Below are positions 1 through 5,537 of a stretch of 10,050 nucleotides of DNA, piece by piece. The stretch is from CAZTZY01 sp964617765 (GTDB taxonomy: Bacteria > Pseudomonadota > Gammaproteobacteria > Pseudomonadales > DT-91). The position numbers were made by a program, and so were the translations under genes. How positions within the stretch are numbered: the stretch's first letter is position 1; every line of letters begins with the position of its first letter. The stretch spans positions 1-10,050 of the forward strand of contig CAZTZY010000097.1 of NCBI GenBank assembly GCA_964617765.1, written 5' to 3'. The notes below the pieces were generated by a model. That model was given only the letters and a program-made list of their open reading frames with translations. It did no database searches and was not told the DNA's origin.

Positions 1-19
1 CCATCCTTTGAGTGCGCGC

Positions 20-47
20 ATTATAGACATCAGAAACAATATGGCAA
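20..47 (-). promoter_or_regulatory. Strong sigma70 promoter reading out of the left edge, rRNA P1-like
   Basis: On the minus strand a -35 box TTGCCA (42-47, 5 of 6 matches) is followed after 16 bp by a perfect -10 box TATAAT (20-25) and then a GC-rich discriminator GCGCGC. The ten bases TATAATGCGC are the same as in E. coli rrnB P1 as I recall it. GC-rich discriminators are typical of stringently controlled stable-RNA promoters. A-rich and T-rich runs upstream, inside the end of tyrS (about 48-78), could act as an UP element. Transcription would start near position 13 and leave the window. That an rRNA operon follows is inferred from this promoter and from remembered Pseudomonas gene order. 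Confidence 0.6.
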
Positions 48-62
48 CCTGTTTTGAAGGTT

Positions 63-1364
63 TTATAGATAAAAAAGGTGATATTTTTTCTTCCCCAGTT
101 TCACGAGATGGTATTTTTCGAATACAGCATTTGAATCAGTAAATATTTGATTCAATGACATATTATCCGCCATAGACTGCGGTACTCCATTTATTTCCAC
201 CGCCCCCCTGGCCAGAGCATCTTTTATTTGTTTCCCTGAACCTGCCATCCCCGCATCCATTAGCAATTGAACCAATGACAAATCCATTAACCGGGAAATG
301 GGAATCAATGAAGAAGGAAGCCCATCCAATTGCAACTGCTTATAATCCTCAAAAGACAACCCTTGGTGATCACCTGAAAATAGTGCATGGGTAATTCGCT
401 CTGCCGCCAACAAGCCAGTCTCCCCATGAACAAGCAGGGTAACCTCTTTAGCAAGCCTTTCCTGAGCTTGCGGCCTGCCTTCTCGTTTAGCATCAAGCTG
501 CTGCAAGGCTTCAATCTCTACAACCGGAATAAATGTAAAATACTTAAGAAATTTGTAAACATCCGCATCGGCAGTATTTATCCAGAACTGATAAAAAGCA
601 TACGGTGATGTTTTTTGTGGATCCAGCCAAATAGTTCCAGACTCCGTTTTTCCAAATTTGGCACCATCCGCCTTAGTCACCAAAGGCAATGTCAAACCAA
701 AAACGTGGCCACGATGGATACGCCGGGTTAAATCAATACCCCCCGTAATATTTCCCCATTGATCTGACCCGCCAATCTGGAGAGTACAGTTAAAACGGCT
801 ATATAACTCAGCAAAATCAAATGACTGTAACAACATATAAGTAAATTCAGTGAATGAAATGCCGTCACCATCACGCTGTAATCGCTGCTTTACCGATTCT
901 TTATGAATCATATTATTAACAGAAAAATGCTTCCCTACATCACGCAAGAAAGTCAGCACATCCATACCTGAAATCCAATCAAGGTTATTCACTATTTCTG
1001 CAGAATTTTCGCCACCATCAAAATCAACAAAACGACCCAACTGTTTTTTTAACCGCTCTACCCATTGCGCCACAACCTCTGGCGTGTTTAATTGTCGCTC
1101 TTGCGCTTTAAATGATGGATCGCCGATCAATCCTGTTGCGCCACCAACCAATGCTATAGGTTTGTGACCCGCCAACTGGAAACGTCGCAAAACAAGAAGG
1201 GGCACCAAACTTCCTATATGCAGACTATCTGCCGTCGGATCAAATCCGCAATATAAAGCACGCGACTGCTCAAGATGACGAGTTAACTCACCTTCGTCAC
1301 CAGTCTGTTGCTGCAACAATCCTCGCTGCTCTAGATCTGCCAATAGCTCACTGTGCGAATCCAT
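63..1364 (-). CDS. tyrS: Tyrosine--tRNA ligase (E. coli-type TyrRS)
   Basis: Cytoplasmic class I aminoacyl-tRNA synthetase that activates tyrosine with ATP and loads it on tRNA-Tyr. The 433-residue protein has the usual length of the E. coli-type enzyme (about 424). Visible landmarks are the tyrosine pocket YCGFDPTADS (38-47), a HIGH-type motif reading HIGS (49-52), the loop GGATGLIGDPS, tyrosine-binding Y177, Q181 and D184, QIGGSDQWGN (198-207) and a KMSKS-type loop KFGKT (237-241). A C-terminal S4 RNA-binding domain spans about 365-430 and ends in KLGKKKYHLF. The start is ATG with AAGGGT 10 nt upstream (1375-1380). The fourth HIGH residue is Ser, whereas E. coli TyrS has His. It is transcribed away from the M23 peptidase gene, and no convincing terminator follows its stop. 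Confidence 0.97.
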   Translation of the reverse strand: MDSHSELLADLEQRGLLQQQTGDEGELTRHLEQSRALYCGFDPTADSLHIGSLVPLLVLRRFQLAGHKPIALVGGATGLIGDPSFKAQERQLNTPEVVAQWVERLKKQLGRFVDFDGGENSAEIVNNLDWISGMDVLTFLRDVGKHFSVNNMIHKESVKQRLQRDGDGISFTEFTYMLLQSFDFAELYSRFNCTLQIGGSDQWGNITGGIDLTRRIHRGHVFGLTLPLVTKADGAKFGKTESGTIWLDPQKTSPYAFYQFWINTADADVYKFLKYFTFIPVVEIEALQQLDAKREGRPQAQERLAKEVTLLVHGETGLLAAERITHALFSGDHQGLSFEDYKQLQLDGLPSSLIPISRLMDLSLVQLLMDAGMAGSGKQIKDALARGAVEINGVPQSMADNMSLNQIFTDSNAVFEKYHLVKLGKKKYHLFYL

Positions 1365-1408
1365 AACTTTTTTTACCCTTTATGTCATTCATGCAAAAAA
1401 GATGCGAA

Positions 1409-1436
1409 ACAATACACCAACAACACTAAATTACAA
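1409..1436 (-). promoter_or_regulatory. Possible tyrS promoter
   Basis: Minus-strand TTGTAA (1431-1436, 4 of 6 matches) and TATTGT (1409-1414, 4 of 6) are separated by 16 bp, about 45 bp before the tyrS start codon. Both boxes are imperfect, so this is the best candidate in the gap and not a firm call. Confidence 0.3.
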
Positions 1437-1454
1437 GTTACCCAGCAAAACCTC

Positions 1455-1463
1455 TGATATAAT
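1455..1463 (+). promoter_or_regulatory. Extended -10 promoter for the M23 peptidase-anmK operon
   Basis: TGATATAAT is a perfect -10 hexamer (1458-1463) preceded by the TGn extension. This explains why no good -35 box is found at the normal distance. Start of transcription would be near 1470, giving a leader of about 23 nt. Confidence 0.6.
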
Positions 1464-1478
1464 CAAATGATTGATTAT
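1459..1478. promoter_or_regulatory. Inverted repeat overlapping the -10 box, possible operator
   Basis: ATAATCAA (1459-1466) and TTGATTAT (1471-1478) are perfect 8-bp complements separated by ATGA. The repeat covers most of the -10 hexamer and the expected transcription start, a typical position for a dimeric repressor site. It is AT-rich, so chance is possible. The regulator is unknown. Confidence 0.4.
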
Positions 1479-1492
1479 CCAACATTAGCATA

Positions 1493-2782
1493 ATGAAAAA
1501 AAACAAAGACTTACGACCGATTCTACTCTCCTTACCGCGCCCCCATTTAATTCTTTTATGTGGACTTATACTGCTATTAATATTGAGCCAGTTTGCACTC
1601 AATTATTCTGCTGAACAAAAGAAATCCCTGATAACTAAAAATGCCGTACCAGAGGAGCCGGTACAACACAAAATAGAAGACACCTGGAAATGGCACAGTG
1701 AAAAAGTGTTAAGCGGCGATAGCCTATCGGAAATATTTAAACGATTGCATGTATCAGCAAACGTATTAGATAAAATATTAGCCAGCGATGAGCACGCCAA
1801 GGAATTAACCAAGCTTTATCCTGGTCATGAATTACATTTCGCATTCGATAACGACAATAAACTGGTGGAACTTAAATACACCCCCTCAAAACTGGAAAGT
1901 CTTGATATTACGCTGAATCCTGATGACAGTTTCAAGCTTGAGTACATTGTTAAAAAACCCGAAGTCCGTCTCGCCTATCACAAAGTTACACTGGAAAACT
2001 CACTTTTCCTTGATGGAAAAAAAGCCGGGCTCTCTCAAACAACCGTAATTCGCATAGCGAATATCTTCAGTGGTGTGATTGACTTTGTCTTAGACCCACG
2101 CAAAGGAGACACCTTTGATGTTCTTTATGAAGAAGAATTTGTAGACGGGGAAAAGATTGGGGATGGCGAACTCTTTGCCATCAGCTATACCAATGAAAAA
2201 GAAACTTTTACAGCCTATCGTTATAAATTTAAAGATGGAACCACTAGCTACTTTAATCCTCAGGGTTTGAGTATGCGCAAAACCTTTCTACGTGCACCCC
2301 TGGATTTCACACGCGTCAGCTCGGAATTCAATATGCGAAGAATGCACCCTGTCCACAAAAAAATACGCGCACACCGGGGAATCGACTACTCCGCACCAAC
2401 AGGCACGCCCGTTTATGCGGCAGGGGATGGTCGTGTTAGCAAAGCCGGTTACAGCGCTGCCAATGGCAATTTTGTTTTTATTGAACATACGCGCGAATAC
2501 ACAACAAAGTACCTGCACTTCAACAAGCGATTTGCACGAACTGGTCAACGGGTAAAACAGGGTGATGTTATAGGTACAGTAGGTTCAACCGGTTATGCTA
2601 CAGGCCCTCATTTACATTATGAATTCCTGCTTAATGGCGTTCACCGCAACCCACGCGATATTGCCAAACTCCTGCCACCGGCAGATCCTATTCCAGCAAA
2701 AGATAAAAAACGCTTTGAAGAGCAAATTCAGTCAATAAAAGCTGAATATCAAAAACGACAACTCGCTAATAGTAATGGATAA
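1493..2782 (+). CDS. mepM: Membrane-anchored M23 zinc endopeptidase of peptidoglycan (MepM/Csd3-like)
   Basis: Probable DD-endopeptidase that cuts peptide crosslinks in the periplasm to allow wall growth. The 429-residue protein has a short basic N terminus, one membrane anchor at about 18-36, an OapA/LysM-like domain at about 65-145 (WHSEKVLSGDSLSEIFKRL), a middle domain at about 155-270 resembling the second N-terminal domain of Csd3-type enzymes, and a complete M23 domain at about 275-390. Zinc and catalytic residues are present: H294 and D298 (HRGID), H342 (KYLHF), and H373/H375 (GPHLHYEF). A charged, probably helical tail follows (about 404-425). The start codon has no clear Shine-Dalgarno, but an in-frame TGA at 1472 rules out a much longer protein. 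The anmK gene begins 3 nt after its stop, so the two are cotranscribed. The symbol is given by resemblance to E. coli MepM; exact substrate preference is inferred. Confidence 0.9.
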   Translation: MKKNKDLRPILLSLPRPHLILLCGLILLLILSQFALNYSAEQKKSLITKNAVPEEPVQHKIEDTWKWHSEKVLSGDSLSEIFKRLHVSANVLDKILASDEHAKELTKLYPGHELHFAFDNDNKLVELKYTPSKLESLDITLNPDDSFKLEYIVKKPEVRLAYHKVTLENSLFLDGKKAGLSQTTVIRIANIFSGVIDFVLDPRKGDTFDVLYEEEFVDGEKIGDGELFAISYTNEKETFTAYRYKFKDGTTSYFNPQGLSMRKTFLRAPLDFTRVSSEFNMRRMHPVHKKIRAHRGIDYSAPTGTPVYAAGDGRVSKAGYSAANGNFVFIEHTREYTTKYLHFNKRFARTGQRVKQGDVIGTVGSTGYATGPHLHYEFLLNGVHRNPRDIAKLLPPADPIPAKDKKRFEEQIQSIKAEYQKRQLANSNG

Positions 2783-2785
2783 ATC

Positions 2786-3880
2786 ATGGGAAAAGACGCG
2801 CTTTATGTAGGCTTGATGTCTGGAACCAGTCTTGATGCTATCGATGCCATTCTTATGGATTTCTCTGAAAGCATTCGCACAATTAAAACTAAAAGTATTG
2901 CCTTGCCCAATACGTTAAAAAATGAAATTGCCGCATTAAACAGCCCACAGGATAATGAACTTACTCGCAGCCTTATTCTGGGAAAAGAAATGGCTCATTT
3001 ATTGAGTGGTGCCGTTATAGAATTATTAAAAGAAGCGAATATTGATAACACCCAAATAATCGCCATTGGCAGTCATGGCCAAACCCTTCGCCATGCACCA
3101 AACGGTGAACTCGGTTATAGCTTGCAAATTGGCGATCCTAGTACCATAGCTGAAAATACCGGAATTACAGTAGTAGCTGACTTCCGCAATCGCGACATCG
3201 CGGCAGGCGGACAAGGTGCACCGTTAGTACCTGCATTTCATCAAGTCGCCTTTAGCTCCACCGATGAAAATCGGGCTATCATCAACATTGGCGGCATGGC
3301 TAATGTTTCATTATTTCTTGGCAATGAAACTATCCAGGGATTTGATACCGGGCCAGGCAATGTATTGATGAATTACTGGGCTCAAAAACACATCAACAAA
3401 CCCTATGATCAAAATGGCGATTGGGCAAAGTCCGGTAAATCCGACACCGCGCTGCTGTCAAAAATGCTTGCCGAACCTTACTTCAGCATAGCGCCACCCA
3501 AATCAACCGGCAGAGAGCTCTTTGATGCCCATTGGCTCAACCAATTCAATGTGCAAAATACAAAACCCGAAAATATTCAGGCTACATTACTTGAGCTTAC
3601 CGCCATTTCCATAGTGAACGCCTTACCACCCACCATCGAAAAACTTTTTATTTGCGGCGGTGGCGCATTCAATATGCAGCTGATGGAGCGCATTAGAATA
3701 ATAAGTGGCAAACCCACTGCAACCACAACAGCATTAGGCATAGATCCGGAATGGGTTGAAGCGGCTGCATTCGCCTGGCTAGCCAAACAAACGATGAATT
3801 ATGCAGCAGGAAATTTACCAACCGCTACCGGAGCAAAGGGATTCAGGGTTTTGGGTGGAATTTATCGAGGGAAACTTTAG
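2786..3880 (+). CDS. anmK: Anhydro-N-acetylmuramic acid kinase
   Basis: Cytoplasmic enzyme of peptidoglycan recycling. It opens the 1,6-anhydro ring of anhydro-MurNAc and phosphorylates it with ATP to give MurNAc-6-phosphate. The 364 residues equal the usual family length. The protein shows the family's ATP/sugar-kinase fold signatures: GLMSGTSLDAIDA (9-21), GSHGQTLRH (95-103), ADFRNRDIAAGGQGAPLVPA (131-150), INIGGMANVS (166-175), GFDTGPGN (185-192) and CGGGAFN in the C-terminal half. D187 in GFDTGPGN should be the catalytic base, matching the Asp described for the Pseudomonas enzyme. It lies 3 nt after the M23 peptidase stop with only a weak GGAT ribosome site, so translation is probably coupled. 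The pairing is sensible, since one product cuts murein and the other reuses turnover sugar. Confidence 0.95.
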   Translation: MGKDALYVGLMSGTSLDAIDAILMDFSESIRTIKTKSIALPNTLKNEIAALNSPQDNELTRSLILGKEMAHLLSGAVIELLKEANIDNTQIIAIGSHGQTLRHAPNGELGYSLQIGDPSTIAENTGITVVADFRNRDIAAGGQGAPLVPAFHQVAFSSTDENRAIINIGGMANVSLFLGNETIQGFDTGPGNVLMNYWAQKHINKPYDQNGDWAKSGKSDTALLSKMLAEPYFSIAPPKSTGRELFDAHWLNQFNVQNTKPENIQATLLELTAISIVNALPPTIEKLFICGGGAFNMQLMERIRIISGKPTATTTALGIDPEWVEAAAFAWLAKQTMNYAAGNLPTATGAKGFRVLGGIYRGKL

Positions 3881-3901
3881 TCAATGACGCACGTGATCTT
3901 A

Positions 3902-4255
3902 TTAAACAGAAAAAGATGAGCCACACCCACAAGTAGTTTCAGCATTGGGATTTTGCACAACAAATTTAGAGCCTTCCAGTCCCTCGACATAATCAACAGC
4001 AGCACCCACCAAATACTGATAACTCATGGAATCAATCAATAAAGTCATATCACTATTTTTGACTTGAATATCATCTTCAGCGACGAGTTCATCAAAGGTA
4101 AAACCGTATTGAAATCCCGAGCAACCGCCACCCGTCACAAATACGCGCAACTTCAGGTTGTTATTCCCTTCATCTTCAACCAACTCACGTACCTTTGTGG
4201 CAGCGCGATCAGTAAAAGTTAATGGATTTGGTTCAAATACTTCTGCAGCAGACAT
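3902..4255 (-). CDS. erpA: Iron-sulfur cluster insertion protein ErpA
   Basis: A-type carrier that receives Fe-S clusters and delivers them to target enzymes, including those of isoprenoid synthesis in E. coli. The 117-residue protein keeps the three cluster ligands: C45 in GGGCSGFQYGF and C109/C111 in TTCGCGSSFSV. The stretches NLKLRVFVTGGG and YVEGLEGSKFVVQNPNA closely match E. coli ErpA and separate it from IscA and SufA. The start is ATG with a weak GAAGAG site 9 nt upstream. It is the last gene of the minus-strand run, but an 88-bp gap with its own promoter and an IscR-like site suggests separate iron-sulfur control. Its 3' end faces anmK across 21 bp. Confidence 0.96.
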   Translation of the reverse strand: MSAAEVFEPNPLTFTDRAATKVRELVEDEGNNNLKLRVFVTGGGCSGFQYGFTFDELVAEDDIQVKNSDMTLLIDSMSYQYLVGAAVDYVEGLEGSKFVVQNPNAETTCGCGSSFSV

Positions 4256-4274
4256 CTATATACACTCTTCATTT

Positions 4275-4299
4275 AAATCATACCAATTAAGTCAAGTAT
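4275..4299 (-). promoter_or_regulatory. Candidate IscR type 1 binding site upstream of erpA
   Basis: The minus-strand half-site ATACTTGACT (4290-4299) matches the left half of the type 1 IscR consensus at all 10 positions, using the consensus as I recall it from E. coli. The right half is degenerate; over the full 25 positions I count 18 matches. It overlaps both candidate -10 elements for erpA, where a repressor would act. IscR control of erpA is known in E. coli; here it is inferred. Confidence 0.45.
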
Positions 4300-4323
4300 T
4301 CACTGCAAGCGGCTTTTAGTCAA
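4277..4323 (-). promoter_or_regulatory. erpA promoter region
   Basis: On the minus strand TTGACT (4318-4323, 5 of 6 matches) is followed after 17 bp by AATACT (4295-4300, 4 of 6), giving a leader of about 33 nt. A second candidate is the extended -10 TGGTATGAT (4277-4285), which lacks a good -35 box. Either could serve erpA independently of the upstream bactofilin gene. Confidence 0.45.
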
Positions 4324-4333
4324 TGCAAGCCGC
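4309..4333 (-). other. Stem-loop between the bactofilin gene and erpA
   Basis: GCGGCTT and AAGCCGC form a perfect 7-bp stem with an 11-nt loop, starting about 10 nt after the bactofilin stop. No T-run follows on the minus strand, so it is not a standard intrinsic terminator. It could protect the 3' end of the upstream mRNA or reduce readthrough. It overlaps the candidate erpA -35 box. Confidence 0.4.
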
Positions 4334-4343
4334 CTTGACGGCA

Positions 4344-4835
4344 TCAGTCTTTCTTGAGGATCTTTGCAGCTTCAGGCTTCAATGTATACACCAGATTGCC
4401 ATTGACTTGAGCACCTTTGACCATTTCCAGCGCTTCGTAATGCACATTCCCTTCAATTTTGGCTTTTGCTGCCAATTCAACCGTGCTCGCGCGCACATTA
4501 CCTTTTACATCACCATTAATCGTGGCTTTTGGCACCTGTATATCACCCTCCACCTGGCCATTTTCCAGTACACGCACAGAAGATTCAGAACCCGGATTAG
4601 CCATCACATTCCCAACTATATGGCCCTCAATCTCAAGATTGCCCGAGAATTTAATATCACCAAAAATTTCAGTTTCGCGTGCGACAAGCGTTGTTGATGA
4701 CCCGCGCACCGACTTGGCATCCTTACCCAATACAGAGGGTTTGGGAATAACGGAACCCACCGGATTATTGAAAGAAACGGGGGGCTTTTCTAACTCAACG
4801 TCTTTTTTGTCTTCATTTTTATCGCGACCAAACAT
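4344..4835 (-). CDS. Bactofilin (polymer-forming cytoskeletal protein)
   Basis: Bactofilins assemble without nucleotide into filaments on the inner face of the membrane and often position cell-wall enzymes. From the ATG at 4833-4835 the protein has 163 residues. A charged, probably disordered N-terminal tail (1-45) is followed by the beta-helix domain (about 46-153), whose turns are visible as repeats such as IFGDI, IEGHIVGNV, VEGDI, INGDVKGNV, IEGNVHY and VNGNLVY. A short lysine-rich tail ends the protein. The N terminus MFGRDK resembles the MFSK-type membrane-targeting start of known bactofilins. An alternative TTG start at 4848-4850 would add five residues, but the GAGGAG site lies exactly where it should for the ATG. 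The upstream gene ends 1 nt before this start (TAACATG), so translation is probably coupled. Confidence 0.92.
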   Translation of the reverse strand: MFGRDKNEDKKDVELEKPPVSFNNPVGSVIPKPSVLGKDAKSVRGSSTTLVARETEIFGDIKFSGNLEIEGHIVGNVMANPGSESSVRVLENGQVEGDIQVPKATINGDVKGNVRASTVELAAKAKIEGNVHYEALEMVKGAQVNGNLVYTLKPEAAKILKKD

Positions 4836-4836
4836 G

Positions 4837-5520
4837 TTACAACTCCTCAATATGCCAGACTAACTTACGTTGCCATGGCTCGTTTTTTATTGTTAATTCT
4901 GCATCTACCACAACCTGCTGTGGCTCAAATCCCTTCGGCAATGAAATATCACCTTCGAGTATCTGATAATATTTAAATTGTAATTGGCCAAAATTGGCAT
5001 TAGGTGTTGTTAATAAATCACGTAAATAATAAATTGCCACCTTGCTACGCTCCTTACCTTCCAGCCTGACATTCACGCGCCCCTTTAACTCCTGATGTTG
5101 TTTGGCATATTGCACAAATGTAAAACGGAAATGCAGGATATTAGGTAATTCGGCACGGTTAATTGTGAAGCTGTTTAAGTCTAGTCCTTCTTTTTTATTA
5201 TCAACAACCATTAATTGCCGATAAAACTCTAAAGAGGTTTCTTGCTCTGCTATAGCTGCCTCTCTTTCACCCAGCGTTTTTTTAAGATTAGCCTGACTAC
5301 TGCGCAGAACCCGAACTTCAACTTCAGATGCAGCAAATTTCCGGAGCAGTTCTTTCTTCTCTACAGCCACTCGCTCAACCTCCTCTTGTTTAATGGCAAT
5401 TTGACGCTTGGCATGCCAGTACAAAGAGCCGCCCAACAATAAACCCAGCAAAAATGCTGAGAACACCAAACTTAATTGATGGCGATGCTGGAAGAAATAT
5501 TCACGTAAATCCTGCTTCAT
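4837..5520 (-). CDS. Membrane-anchored coiled-coil protein of unknown function (DUF6776-like)
   Basis: The 227-residue protein has a short N-terminal segment (1-14), one hydrophobic helix at about 15-34 (LSLVFSAFLLGLLLGGSLYW), a charged heptad-like coiled coil at about 38-105 rich in E, K and L, and a C-terminal part (about 115-227) that alternates hydrophobic and polar residues like a beta-rich domain. The arrangement suggests an inner-membrane protein with its coiled coil and globular domain in the periplasm. I recall a similar protein between argC and bactofilin in Pseudomonas, assigned to DUF6776, but this is from memory. No catalytic motif is visible. It sits 17 nt after argC and 1 nt before the bactofilin start, so a physical or regulatory link with bactofilin is likely. 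No Shine-Dalgarno precedes its ATG; a 14-bp palindrome sits there instead. Confidence 0.75.
   Translation of the reverse strand: MKQDLREYFFQHRHQLSLVFSAFLLGLLLGGSLYWHAKRQIAIKQEEVERVAVEKKELLRKFAASEVEVRVLRSSQANLKKTLGEREAAIAEQETSLEFYRQLMVVDNKKEGLDLNSFTINRAELPNILHFRFTFVQYAKQHQELKGRVNVRLEGKERSKVAIYYLRDLLTTPNANFGQLQFKYYQILEGDISLPKGFEPQQVVVDAELTIKNEPWQRKLVWHIEEL
4843..4848 (-). promoter_or_regulatory. Ribosome binding site that fixes the bactofilin start
   Basis: Minus-strand GAGGAG lies 7 nt before the ATG at 4833-4835, inside the last codons of the upstream gene. It overlaps the alternative TTG start at 4848-4850, which therefore cannot use it. Confidence 0.8.
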
Positions 5521-5521
5521 A

Positions 5522-5535
5522 AATAACCGGTTATT
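5522..5535. repeat. 14-bp perfect palindrome between argC and the coiled-coil gene
   Basis: AATAACCGGTTATT is fully self-complementary. It fills nearly all of the 17-nt gap and ends 1 nt before the ATG of the coiled-coil gene, where a ribosome binding site would be expected. It could be a protein site or, with no loop, a weak RNA structure. Confidence 0.6.
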
Positions 5536-5537
5536 AT

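Noticed and set aside
48..69. Terminator for tyrS from AACCT and AGGTT
   Set aside because: The stem is only 5 bp, AT-rich and lacks a following T-run; part of it lies in the rRNA-like promoter.
2292..2555. Overlapping frames of about 86-87 codons on both strands inside the M23 peptidase gene
   Set aside because: They overlap the zinc-binding core of the peptidase, have no family resemblance and no proper ribosome site.
3890..3895. CACGTG palindrome between anmK and erpA
   Set aside because: A single 6-bp palindrome is expected by chance and no promoter is associated with it.
4309..4333. Intrinsic terminator after bactofilin
   Set aside because: The 7-bp stem is real, but it is followed by TGCAGTG and not by a T-run, so it is listed only as a stem-loop.
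4323..4863. Plus-strand reading frames of 124 and 134 codons opposite the bactofilin gene
   Set aside because: They lie antisense to a well-conserved beta-helix protein, have no recognisable domain, and one begins within the gap that holds the erpA promoter.
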